From positions 1 through 64,000 of the forward strand of contig SLTG01000008.1 of the NCBI GenBank assembly GCA_007130045.1: DNA of 64,000 nucleotides, in the 5' to 3' direction. The notes under the pieces are model-generated. The model saw only the letters and a list, made by a program, of their open reading frames with translations, was not told the origin of the DNA and did no database searches. This document shows, piece by piece, positions 8,395 to 17,035 of this stretch. The translations under genes and the position numbers were made by a program. The stretch comes from Opitutales bacterium (GTDB taxonomy: Bacteria > Verrucomicrobiota > Verrucomicrobiia > Opitutales > T3Sed10-336). The number at the start of each line of letters is the position of its first letter. Positions within the stretch are counted from its first letter, which is position 1.

Positions 8395-10019
8395 TTCAGA
8401 CCTCCTTTGAACCACGGCTTGCACAACCCATAACCCCGGTAACGGCCGCCTCCGAGGAGGACAGGGCCGAGGACGGGGCGGTCGAAGCGCAGCCAGACAT
8501 GGACCTGGCGGCGGTTGGGGCCGCCGGGACGGGTGGGCATGAGGGGATAGCCGTCGGGTCCGGGCTTGGCGCGGGGGGTGCCGCGATGCCATGAGGTTTT
8601 GTCGATGTCGATTTCAACCGGGTCGGGCAGGCCGATGCGGCGGCAGCTTTCGGTGATGATGGTCGCCACTTCGGCGAGATGACCGCCGCGGTCCTTGCGC
8701 GGGTCGGTTTTGGGATGGCGGTCGAGCACCACGGGGGAGACGCTGGCCCAGACTTCCGCGGGACCGGTCCAAGTGGTGGAACGGAGTGCTTTTGGCGAGG
8801 AGGGACGAAGCTCTTCGCCCAGGGTCCAGACACCCAGTTTGCCGAGGGTCAACTTGAGTTCCTGCGAGAGGCCTTTGGCGTCGTAGAGGAGTTTTCCGAC
8901 GAGCTTGCCCCGGTCTTGCGGGGAGACGGCTCTTGGAAACGCAAGGGCCACGCCGAGGAGGTGTCCGTCGGCATGTTCATTGCCGACGAAGCCCAGTGGG
9001 ATGAGTGCGAGGTGCGGGTGTTCGGAAGGTTTGCCGTCGGATTTGTGGCCGTTCACCCATTCCGGGGTGGGGGCGGTGTGTTTTTCAATGGCTCCGCGCA
9101 GGGCGGTGAGCAGTTGCCAGGTGGATTCGAGTCCGAGGCTGGGGCCTTCCCGTTTGTCGAGAATGAGGAGGGTGTCGTCGAATACGGTGGAGACTGGTGA
9201 AGCTTCGTCCGGATTGTTGGAGATGCGTTGGTAGGCTTGGGTCATGCTGAGGACGGGGCGGCGGAAGGCGGGCGCGGTGAGGCTTGCCTTCCATGGAACT
9301 CCGAATTCGGCTTCGAACTCGGCCTTCAATGCCTTTTGCTCTTTCCCTTGGGTTGATTGGATGCCGACATAAAAATCGTAAAACCGCTCCACTGCTTCGC
9401 CGTTGTATTGTTCGCGGAGGTAGTCGAGGCAGCCGGGGCCGGGCATCCGGAAGCGTTCCAGAGATCTGGTCGCGTTATCTTCCGGAGCGGGCACCCAGCC
9501 TGATGGTTCGTCCGGGGGACTCTCGCTCGACCACATGCGGACCAGAGACGAGGAATGTCCGATGCGGATGACTTTCGCGCAAATCCGCTCCAAAGCGGCG
9601 CGTTGCGTATCGGTCGGTTCCGGCGCAGGCCAATGAAGATAGAGCATCGACTGGTGCGGGCGGACCTTCGGGAAGGTGCGGGGCTGGCGGTTGGTGCGGT
9701 AGGCGGGAATGATCGTCCGTTTGGTTGGCCCCATGTCGTTGGGCGGAACAAACACGTCCACGACATCGCGGCGGTCGATGGTCTCCGAACCGAAGATCAG
9801 CGGTGCTTCAAGCTTTTCCAACCAACGCAATGCCTCTTCCTCCTCTTGCCATGACTGAATGGCCTCCGTTTCCAAGGACTCTGGCCGGGATTCGAAATAG
9901 GCTGCCGCCATGGCCATGAAGACGCGTCCGGGATGGGGCGGCCATTCCGCCACCGCACGGTCGCCCGTGGATGTGGCAACCGCGTAACCGGTGAGATATT
10001 CGATGCCCAGGGTAAGCAT
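8391..10019 (-). CDS. csb2: Csb2 (GSU0054 family), type I-G Cas5/Cas6 fusion
   Basis: The 542-residue protein begins MLTLGIEYLTGYAVA, followed by EWPPHPGRVFMAMAAA, a hallmark of Csb2. The C-terminal glycine-rich loop GPVLLGGGRYRGYGLCKPW is the Cas6-like RNA-binding segment. A histidine-containing segment (HADGHLLGVALAFP) lies in the middle. The protein is expected to process pre-crRNA and occupy the Cas5 position in the effector complex. It starts 3 nt after the csb1 stop codon and ends overlapping the ORF6N start. The frame is complete. Confidence 0.9.
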   Translation of the reverse strand: MLTLGIEYLTGYAVATSTGDRAVAEWPPHPGRVFMAMAAAYFESRPESLETEAIQSWQEEEEALRWLEKLEAPLIFGSETIDRRDVVDVFVPPNDMGPTKRTIIPAYRTNRQPRTFPKVRPHQSMLYLHWPAPEPTDTQRAALERICAKVIRIGHSSSLVRMWSSESPPDEPSGWVPAPEDNATRSLERFRMPGPGCLDYLREQYNGEAVERFYDFYVGIQSTQGKEQKALKAEFEAEFGVPWKASLTAPAFRRPVLSMTQAYQRISNNPDEASPVSTVFDDTLLILDKREGPSLGLESTWQLLTALRGAIEKHTAPTPEWVNGHKSDGKPSEHPHLALIPLGFVGNEHADGHLLGVALAFPRAVSPQDRGKLVGKLLYDAKGLSQELKLTLGKLGVWTLGEELRPSSPKALRSTTWTGPAEVWASVSPVVLDRHPKTDPRKDRGGHLAEVATIITESCRRIGLPDPVEIDIDKTSWHRGTPRAKPGPDGYPLMPTRPGGPNRRQVHVWLRFDRPVLGPVLLGGGRYRGYGLCKPWFKGGLK

Positions 10020-10022
10020 GGA

Positions 10023-11246
10023 TCAGGCTCCGTCTTCGTCGGTGGCTTCGGCGGCGGCGATTTCCTGACTGCGCTGGAGAAGCTCGACGAGTTGATGGGC
10101 GGGCGTGAGTTTGAGGGGTTCCTTGCGCCAGATGAGGCCGGCCCTTTCGGCAGCGGCGACGGCCTCTTTTAGCGTCCGGATGGCGGAGTCGGCATCAACG
10201 GTCAGAACGGAGGGTTTCGCGCCCGGCTTTTCGAGAAGCTCCCATTGAAGTTCTTCCTCCGGCCAGAGGAGACAACGGGAGCGCAGATCATAACCGCTTT
10301 CGGCGGCGAGAGCTGAAGCGGTCAGGGCGAGGGCCGCAAGGACGGTTCGCCCAGCGGCATCGGATTCGGTGGTGGGAGCGGCACCATTGATGGGGAAGCG
10401 TAGGCGTCGCAACGCTGGAAGTGAAAGGACCGTGGTCTGCTCGGCGTAGTCGATGGTGACGCCGCCTGTCTTTCGATCCACATCTGGAGGAATATTGCCG
10501 TGGTTGACTTCCGAGGGTGACACCGCGCCCTTGGCGGAGTCGCTTTTCGCCAAAGTATATCCATCTTTCGATTTCATGACCTTGGCAGCGGCGCGAATCT
10601 GCAATGGATCGATACGACTGCTGGTTTTCGCGCCGGTCTGAGCGTTGATGCCGACAATCTCCGAAACCAGTGCCCGCTGGAACTTTGCGCCCAAGCCGCC
10701 CTTCGGGCCGGTGGAATCCCAGATCCCGAAAATCAGGGCCGTCGGGCAGATTTCGTAAAGCGGGGTGGCATTGTTGAGGGTGGCTTAATCGAGCTTTTTG
10801 CCGATGTCGGATTTACGGAAGGGAGTGCCGTCCAGGAGACTGTCGCGCAGAATGGCATCCGCCGCGCGGTGGGGGGCCTGCAAACTCGTGATCCGGCCAA
10901 TTTCGTCGAGAAGTTCAAGGCCCGAGAAATCGACTTCGATGAGTGGAATCGGGCAATCTTCGAAGCGTCCGGCATCGATGGCCAGTTGGAGCGCTTCTTC
11001 GAGGCGGTTGGCCTGCGACTGAACGGAGTCCATGAGGACGCACGGAATCGTCTGCCAAGAGGTTTTTCCATCGCTGTCGGTAATCGTCACCCGCCGCTTT
11101 TCCGTGGCGTATACTGCGCCCGCATAGGAAGGGGGGAAGGCTTTGTCGCCTTCGCCTCCGGCGGGCTGAAGGCGCGTGCGGGCTCGGAAAGCTGCGGCGG
11201 TCCCAGAGACCGCGGATTGGAGGGTCGAGAGGTCTAGTGTTTTCAT
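10023..11246 (-). pseudogene. csb1: csb1/cas7 (GSU0053 family) interrupted by in-frame TAA
   Basis: Two tracked ORFs (10785-11246 and 10023-10694) are the same reading frame of one Csb1 gene. The first half has the signatures TRLQPAGGEGDKAFPPSYAG and LMDSVQSQANRLEEALQ. The second half continues ATLNNATPLYEICPTALIFG and GGLGAKFQRALVSEIVG, also typical of Csb1. They are separated only by a TAA codon (plus strand tta at 10785-10787), codon 154 of about 407. A CAA-to-TAA transition is the simplest explanation. Csb1 forms the multi-copy crRNA backbone, so truncation at 153 residues should abolish complex assembly unless the stop is read through or is a sequence error. No alternative ATG restarts the second half convincingly. 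Confidence 0.85.
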
Positions 11247-11367
11247 CTTATGTTTCGTTTTCTTTTGATTCTTTTCTTATTCTTGCACTTGACAGCCTAG
11301 TTGGCAAGGTCAAATTGCTTGAACATGGACGAACCTTTCCACACTGAAATCAGCCGTTACCAGAGTA

Positions 11368-11499
11368 GAGGGACGGTGAGTAGGCGTGGGGCTCCATTGA
11401 AGGTGTTTCGCTTTGTTTTGGCGGATTCCTTGATCGACCGTTTCCGCGCTCTCCGGAGCGCGGCCCCATTGAAGCTTGCAGGTGCGGTCCCATTGAAGC
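11368..11499 (+). CRISPR. Degenerate mini CRISPR array beside type I-G cas operon
   Basis: The block 11440-11475 is a 36-nt repeat-like unit (GTTTCCGCGC...CCATTGAAGC) with a perfect 8-bp stem CCGCGCTC/GAGCGCGG around a TCCG loop. Its ATTGAAGC tail resembles crRNA 5' handles of type I systems. The last 16 nt recur with one mismatch at 11484-11499 (GCGGTCCCATTGAAGC). A weaker copy of the 3' half ends at 11403 (GGGGCTCCATTGAAGG). The distance from that end to the intact unit is 36 nt (11404-11439), a normal spacer length. It lies between csb1 and the DUF433 gene. I read it as a decayed array with one spacer; no further repeats were found in the window. Confidence 0.6.
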
Positions 11500-11511
11500 A
11501 TATTGAAAGGT

Positions 11512-11739
11512 ATGAAAAAGGGGCGCAGCACTTTCGACCCGAACGTCATGGGAGGAAAGCCCTGTGTCCGCGGAATGCGGGTGACGGTGGGGACGATTCT
11601 CGGTTTGTTGGCGGCGGGCCGCAGCACCGAGGAGATTCTGGAACTGTACCCGTATCTGGAAAAAGAGGACATCCGTGCGGTTCTCGAATTCGCGGCGTGG
11701 CGCAGCGAGGAAATCGAAGCCCCCCTCGAACCGGCTTGA
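11512..11739 (+). CDS. DUF433 antitoxin-like protein
   Basis: The 75-residue protein (or 78 from TTG at 11503) has the family pattern FDPNVMGGKPCVRGMRVTV, LGLLAAGRSTEEILELYPYLEKEDIRAVLEFAA, a small winged-helix-like fold. DUF433 proteins are usually the antitoxin-like partner of a downstream DUF5615 PIN-like protein. Here the partner starts at an overlapping TTGA (11736-11739) but is deleted internally. The gene starts about a dozen bases after the last CRISPR-repeat fragment. Confidence 0.85.
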   Translation: MKKGRSTFDPNVMGGKPCVRGMRVTVGTILGLLAAGRSTEEILELYPYLEKEDIRAVLEFAAWRSEEIEAPLEPA

Positions 11740-11888
11740 AAGTTTTGATCGACATGAACCTTTCGCCGGATGCGCAGGGTCCGGCGGTGAGCCGGGTTGT
11801 GCGAAAATACGCGTCGGAACTGATGCAAGGTGTCATTGTGACGATCGAACCCGGACGCGCGAGGGTGAGACTTTTGCCGTTGGTGTAA
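11736..11888 (+). pseudogene. DUF5615 PIN-like toxin remnant with internal deletion
   Basis: The 50-codon frame begins LKVLIDMNLSP, the conserved start of DUF5615 proteins including the first PIN-type acidic residue. It then jumps to KYASELMQGVIVTIEPGRARVRLLPL, which matches the C-terminal strand and helix of the same family. Full-length members are about 110-120 residues, so roughly half of the protein, including the remaining acidic residues, is missing. The toxin is therefore probably inactive while the DUF433 partner remains intact. Confidence 0.65.
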
Positions 11889-11933
11889 TTTTGCGGCGGG
11901 ACTCCTCCGCCACGCTTTGCCTGCTTTGGAGGA

Positions 11934-12047
11934 CAAGTTGTCGATGAGGCGGAACTGGCAATGCGGGTTTTCCGCAAGGCGGCGTTGCCAGTCGTAGGGG
12001 GAGTTGTCGGCGGCGGCTTGGAAAAAGTCCGGGTAGGAAAGCTTCAT
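11934..12047 (-). pseudogene. N-terminal scrap of a second Cas3-like helicase
   Basis: The first 38 codons of a tracked 245-residue minus-strand ORF read MKLSYPDFFQAAADNSPYDWQ, then RRLAENPHC and RLID. This pattern matches the stretch just before the Walker A motif in type I-G/I-U Cas3 proteins (PY-WQ-RLA ... LI-IPTGLGKT). Sequence similarity stops where the P-loop should begin; the rest of the ORF is antisense to the DUF433/DUF5615 genes. It differs from the intact Cas3 at 4721-7873 (PFPWQRDFAERA), so it is not a recent duplication of it. Assignment is by pattern only. Confidence 0.45.
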
Positions 12048-12297
12048 TGTTCGTTCAGGAAAGCGTTCGGGTTAAAATTTGGCAAGTTGTTTCGACTGCG
12101 TGGCTTGGGTGTTCAATCAGGCGGGGCGGGATCCGGCTGCCCAACGGCGGATAGCGTTCGTGAGTACGTCTGCCCCGCGCTGTTCCGGCAGGGCGGGCAC
12201 GGATGGAGACCATCCCTTCGGTTTGGGCGGTCTGGCTTCTCTTTTTCATTCATTATGCGGACAGTGTAACCGATCGCCGCGAGGGCGGCGGATGCGT

Positions 12298-13473
12298 TTA
12301 CTTCTGGAGTACTTCCGCGCCGTCAGTGATGGCGCAGGCGAGCGTGTCGGGGAAGTGATTGTAGGCTTTACGGTACTCTTCGCGGATGGCTGTCGCGTCG
12401 TCGTCGCCGAACGCCTCCGATGTCAGCGCGATCGCGGCCCCGCCGAATCCGCCGCCGCTGAGGCGGGCGCCGTGCACCCGGGGATGGGCGTTGAGGAGGT
12501 CGGACAGAGTGTCGAGTTCCGGGCAACTGTTCTCGAAGAGAGTGCGCGAGCTTTCGTGGGACTCGTGCATCAGCTTTCCGGTCCGCTCGATGTCGCCGCG
12601 GTTAAGCGCTTCCCTGGTCGCGCGAACGCGTTCGTTTTCACGGATCACGTGGCGCGCGCACTTGACGACTTCCTCGGGCGCGTTGCCTCCGAGTTCATCC
12701 AGGAACGATTCCTTCGCGTCGGTCAGGTATTCGATTTCCGGATGCATCTTCCGGATAATCCGCAGCACCTCCGAGCATTCCGAGTGACGCTTCGAGTAAA
12801 GGGAATCGAGCAGGGAATGTTTCGTTCCTGTATTGAATATTCGGATTCGGCACTCCGGGGGAACGGGAACGAGATCCGCTTCCAGGGTGCGGCAGTCAAT
12901 GAAAACAAGGTGGTTTTCCCTGCCGTGCGCGCAGACTGACTGGTCGAGCGGGCCCGTTGGAACTCCAAGAAACTTGTTTTCCGCGCTGCGGCCGATTTGA
13001 ACGAGGTCCGCGCGAGAAAGGGTCATCCCGTAAAGAGTACCGATGGCGAGAGCGGTGGACAGCTCAAGGGCGGCGCTGCTGCTCAATCCCGCGCCGGAAG
13101 GCAGGTCCGACATGATCGCCAGATTGAACCCGGCATCCGGGCGCAGACCGCGTTCCGCCAGCTCGGTATAGACGCCCAGGGGATAATTCGCCCACCGTCC
13201 TTTGCCTTCGATCTTGCGGATGGCGTCAAGTTCGCAACTTGCAGTTCCGGTTGAAAACTCCGATGCGAATCGCAGAATGCGGTCGGTTCGAATTCCAGCG
13301 GCGACAAGGATCGAGCGGTCGATCGCCGCGCCCGCAACCAGGCCGCCGTTGTAGTCCGTGTGGTTGCCGATAAACTCGATCCGGCCGGGAGCGCGCGTGA
13401 TCACCGCCGGGTGCGACTGGTAAACGGAGCGGAAATAATCGGCGATTCGGCTCTTCGATGCACGTTTGCTCAT
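12298..13473 (-). CDS. galK: Galactokinase
   Basis: The 391-residue protein is a GHMP kinase of normal galactokinase length. It has the galactokinase signature APGRIEFIGNHTDYNGG (about 24-40), the ATP-binding motif LPSGAGLSSSAALE (about 127-140) and the C-terminal motif SGGGFGGAAIAL. It phosphorylates galactose to galactose-1-phosphate, the entry step of the Leloir pathway. No galT, galE or sugar transporter lies beside it. It is divergent from the S8 protease gene, with 184 nt between them. Confidence 0.95.
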   Translation of the reverse strand: MSKRASKSRIADYFRSVYQSHPAVITRAPGRIEFIGNHTDYNGGLVAGAAIDRSILVAAGIRTDRILRFASEFSTGTASCELDAIRKIEGKGRWANYPLGVYTELAERGLRPDAGFNLAIMSDLPSGAGLSSSAALELSTALAIGTLYGMTLSRADLVQIGRSAENKFLGVPTGPLDQSVCAHGRENHLVFIDCRTLEADLVPVPPECRIRIFNTGTKHSLLDSLYSKRHSECSEVLRIIRKMHPEIEYLTDAKESFLDELGGNAPEEVVKCARHVIRENERVRATREALNRGDIERTGKLMHESHESSRTLFENSCPELDTLSDLLNAHPRVHGARLSGGGFGGAAIALTSEAFGDDDATAIREEYRKAYNHFPDTLACAITDGAEVLQK

Positions 13474-13535
13474 GGGGCGTTCACGTTAAGCCGGGCGGGA
13501 GTCCAGGGGAAGGGAAAAAGTCCAAATAGCGAAGA

Positions 13536-13547
13536 GGGAAATTTCCC
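13536..13547. promoter_or_regulatory. 12-bp perfect palindrome in the galK/protease divergent intergenic region
   Basis: GGGAAATTTCCC is a perfect inverted repeat about 62 nt upstream of galK and 110 nt upstream of the protease start. Its position in a divergent promoter region makes an operator possible. No regulator gene is adjacent. Confidence 0.25.
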
Positions 13548-13657
13548 GGCAGCCGAAAAGGGCCGCGTTGTCCGGCTTGAACCGTGACTGCTCCAAGGGG
13601 AACCGAACGCGCGTGAGCGCTTGATGCCGCTTGAAAGCGAGAGTAGAGTGATCGAAT

Positions 13658-16600
13658 TTGACCCGCTTCAACGTGATCAACCGCCGCCAAATTCTGTCCG
13701 TCTTTCTGGTATTTACTCTTGTGGGAATCATCTGGTTTCTTCGGACTGGCGAAATTTCGGCGCCCGTTGCGTTTGAGCACAAGGACGATGTGGAGTTGTT
13801 TGATGGGGGTGTTGCGGAAATCCGGTCCGCGCAAGCGGAGACATTGCCCCGGTGGTTGGATTCGGTTTTGGAGGCGGAGAATGAATCCGGTCGGTCCGCG
13901 GATCCCCGGCGCGACGCGGGTCTAACGGAGACGCCGTTGAGATTATACGGGGAGAGCGATTCCGACATCGCGTCCGCGCCTTATGACACGGAGTCCGTTC
14001 CCGCCCCTCTTCCGGTGCGCCGCGAAAGGGCCTTGGTCAATGACGAGCAGCGGAACGAACTCGCGGGCGCCCTTCGTTCCTACACGGAATCCCTGTATCG
14101 CGAAGCCCGGGAGGAGGCGGAGCGATTCGGATTTCCGCTCCGGAGCCGGGACGACGAAGGGCGGACGCTGGAGCTTGTCGCGGTTGTGGACGGGAAGCCG
14201 GTTTATCGGACCACGTTCAACGCAACGGTCGCCGCGTCGACGGGGGCCGCGCTGTTGCGAAACGACGAGGACGCGGTGCGCGGAGAAGGCGTAGCGGTGG
14301 GGATATGGGACGAGGCGAGGATTCTTGCATTTCACCGGGAGTTTGACGAGGGCCGCGTGGTCAATCACAACGAGGCCCCCTTTTACTCTCACCATTCTAC
14401 GCACGTCGCGGGCACGATCGGGGCGCGCGGAACGCGCGGGCCGGCAATGGGAATGGCGCCAGAGGCGCGAATTGAGGGGTATGACTGGAATCAGTCCCTT
14501 GCCGAGATGGTTCACCACGCCGCGCTTTATCCGGACGAACCCGGCGGAATACAGATCGCGAATCATTCCTACGGGCTGGTTTCCGGATGGTTTTTCCTCG
14601 GAGAACGCGGCGCGTTTGTTTTCACCGGATTCGATCGCTTCGGCCGATACGACCAGTTCGCCTACCTCACCGACGTGGTTTCGCACGCCGCGCCGTACCT
14701 TTTGTCCGTCTGGGCCGCGGGCAACCATCGAAGCGGCGATCCCGCACCGGGCGATCCGATTGTCTGGAATGATCGGGTTGTTCCGTACGACCCGGATGTC
14801 CATCCGCCCGGCGACGCCGAGTACAAGCGGGGGTTCGACACGATAAACTCGTTTCAGATCGCGAAAAACGCGCTGACAATCGGCGCGATTGAATTTGAGG
14901 CTCCGGAGGACAGGGGAGAAGGTTCCGGTTCGGCCAGAATGACGGAGTTCAGTTCATGGGGACCGACCGACGACGGGCGCATCAAACCCGACGTGGTCGC
15001 GCACGGAGTGCGCGTGCTTTCTCCGATCGCTCTCGACGGATGGTACGCGCGCGCCTCAGGAACAAGTATGGCCGCGCCGGCTGTGTCGGGTTCCGTTGCG
15101 CTCCTGGTAGATCTGTTTGACGATCGTTTTCCGGGACACGCTTTGCGGGCGAGTACGCTGAAAGCGCTTCTCGTTCACACCGCTGACGACCTTGGGAATC
15201 CCGGTCCGGACTACCGGTATGGATGGGGATTGATCAATACCCCCGCCGCGGCGGAGCTGATTAACGCCTATTACGAGGGGCCCCGATCGAACGTGCTGGT
15301 GGAAGGTTTGTTATCAGAAACCCGTCCCGGAAGGAGCTATTCGGTCGAGTGGGATGGCGAGAGTCCGGTCCTCGCGACACTCGCCTGGACGGATCCGCCT
15401 CCGTCGGGACCGGTCGAAGTGCCGGATGATCGAACGCCGGTCCTTGTCAACAACCTGCATCTTGAGATTTCCGCGCCGAACGGAGAAACCGTTCATTACC
15501 CCTTCCGGCTCGACCCGGCGAATCCCGCCGCGCCGTCGACGACCGGGGTGAACGACGTCGACAACGTGCTTCGAGTCGAGGTGCCCGCGCCCGGGGAGGG
15601 GACTTACACTGTATCGGTTGACTACGACGGGGTGCTCTACGGCGGCGAACAGGTCTATTCCCTGATTGTTACCGGAGCGCAAGCCGTTGAGCCGCCCGGA
15701 GTGGGAATCAGCGTTTCTTCAATCACTCCGGCGTTCGCGCCCAATGACGATGTGGTTATCGTCGAAGTGGAAGGCGAGCACTTTCTCATGGGGACGGATC
15801 TGCGGCTTACGCGGGCGGAAGAGGAGCCGATCGAAGGGTTCGGGATCGAGGTAACGGATTCGCGCATCACGGCGCGCTTTGACTTGTACGGGGCGACACC
15901 GGGACAGTGGGATTTCGAGTTACTGCCGCCCGACGGGGATGAATTGGTCCTGCCCGACGCGTTTGAAGTCGAGCCGGCGTGCCACTTTGCATTCGATCCC
16001 GAGATCGCGGAGGTTCCCGTTGCGGGAGGGTTCTTTACGGCTTCGCTCAACAGCTTCCTGGAGGATTGCGAATGGACGCTGAACAGCAGCGAGAGCTGGC
16101 TGTTGTTTGTGACCCCGCGTACGGGATCAGGGGATACGGAAGTGATTTACAGTGTCGGAGGGCACCATGGCAGCGCGATCCCGCGCTCGGCGGCCATAAG
16201 CGTGGGTTCGAGGGAACTTCTGCTTGTCGAGCAGGACGGTGTCGCCCCAATCCGTCTCAACGACGGACAGGTTCGCTCGGATTTTATAACCGGCCGCGAA
16301 CGCCAGTTCGACTGGAAGTATTACCGGATCGACGTGCCTCACATGCAAGCAGGGAAAGTTGAGTTCTCTGTGGCGGGGCTCACCGGCGACGCCGACCTGT
16401 ACGTCCGCTACGGTGAGAAACCGGACCTCGTCGATTTCGATTGTCGTCCCTTCCTCGGAGGAACCCAGAACGAACTTTGCGAGCTCACGGATCCGGCCCC
16501 GGGCGTCTGGTGGATTGGCGTGAACAATTGGGAAACGGGCAGAATTGATTACATGATATCGGCGACGGTGTTTATTGAGAGAATTCGGTACGATGACTGG

Positions 16601-16990
16601 GTGCGGAATTCGTTCGATCCGGACGAGGCCGAGGATCCCGGAATCTCCGGACCGGAATCCGATCCCGGAGCTTTCGGTGTTCCCAATATCCTGCGATACG
16701 CCCTGGCGATGGACCCGCGAACCCCGGACAAAACGGATTTTCCTCGGGCGGGCGTAATGGCGGAGGCCGGGAATATGTATTCATTTATTGAGTACACCTA
16801 CCTGAAGGCGGCGACGGATTTGACGATCAGCGTGGAGGGTTCGGACGACCTTGTCGAGTGGGGCCAGGTGGATGGCGTTGCCGAAATAATCGACGAAAAT
16901 GCGGTGACGCGGACCGTGCGGGTTCGCGAACCGGATCCTGTTGCGGCGGGAGTGAGGCGGTTCCTTCGACTGCGTGTGACGCTGGATTGA
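13658..16990 (+). CDS. Secreted subtilisin-family (S8) serine protease with PPC domain
   Basis: The 1110-residue protein has an N-terminal membrane/signal segment (ILSVFLVFTLVGIIWFL). The S8 catalytic triad is visible as D218 (VGIWDEA), H249 (STHVAGTIGA) and S470 (SGTSMAAPAVSG). Downstream come Ig-like regions, a BACON-like segment (about 770-850), a PPC-type prepeptidase domain with GLTGDADLYVRYG and WWIGVNNW (about 880-960), and a C-terminal module with ILRYALAMDP shared with two other secreted proteins here. The start is TTG at 13658; GTG at 13673 is an alternative and no strong ribosome site decides it. Likely an exported or surface protease acting on extracellular protein. Confidence 0.9.
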   Translation: MTRFNVINRRQILSVFLVFTLVGIIWFLRTGEISAPVAFEHKDDVELFDGGVAEIRSAQAETLPRWLDSVLEAENESGRSADPRRDAGLTETPLRLYGESDSDIASAPYDTESVPAPLPVRRERALVNDEQRNELAGALRSYTESLYREAREEAERFGFPLRSRDDEGRTLELVAVVDGKPVYRTTFNATVAASTGAALLRNDEDAVRGEGVAVGIWDEARILAFHREFDEGRVVNHNEAPFYSHHSTHVAGTIGARGTRGPAMGMAPEARIEGYDWNQSLAEMVHHAALYPDEPGGIQIANHSYGLVSGWFFLGERGAFVFTGFDRFGRYDQFAYLTDVVSHAAPYLLSVWAAGNHRSGDPAPGDPIVWNDRVVPYDPDVHPPGDAEYKRGFDTINSFQIAKNALTIGAIEFEAPEDRGEGSGSARMTEFSSWGPTDDGRIKPDVVAHGVRVLSPIALDGWYARASGTSMAAPAVSGSVALLVDLFDDRFPGHALRASTLKALLVHTADDLGNPGPDYRYGWGLINTPAAAELINAYYEGPRSNVLVEGLLSETRPGRSYSVEWDGESPVLATLAWTDPPPSGPVEVPDDRTPVLVNNLHLEISAPNGETVHYPFRLDPANPAAPSTTGVNDVDNVLRVEVPAPGEGTYTVSVDYDGVLYGGEQVYSLIVTGAQAVEPPGVGISVSSITPAFAPNDDVVIVEVEGEHFLMGTDLRLTRAEEEPIEGFGIEVTDSRITARFDLYGATPGQWDFELLPPDGDELVLPDAFEVEPACHFAFDPEIAEVPVAGGFFTASLNSFLEDCEWTLNSSESWLLFVTPRTGSGDTEVIYSVGGHHGSAIPRSAAISVGSRELLLVEQDGVAPIRLNDGQVRSDFITGRERQFDWKYYRIDVPHMQAGKVEFSVAGLTGDADLYVRYGEKPDLVDFDCRPFLGGTQNELCELTDPAPGVWWIGVNNWETGRIDYMISATVFIERIRYDDWVRNSFDPDEAEDPGISGPESDPGAFGVPNILRYALAMDPRTPDKTDFPRAGVMAEAGNMYSFIEYTYLKAATDLTISVEGSDDLVEWGQVDGVAEIIDENAVTRTVRVREPDPVAAGVRRFLRLRVTLD

Positions 16991-17035
16991 GCGGATGGCG
17001 CCGGATATGGAGCGGGCGAGTTTGCGCCGGCGGAG

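Noticed and set aside
11289-11294. TTGACA as a promoter for the CRISPR array
   Set aside because: It is a perfect -35 hexamer, but no acceptable -10 lies 16-18 nt downstream, so I do not call a promoter.
11310-12047. 245-residue minus-strand ORF upstream of csb1
   Set aside because: Only the first 38 codons look protein-like (Cas3 scrap); the rest is antisense to the DUF433/DUF5615 genes and the array.
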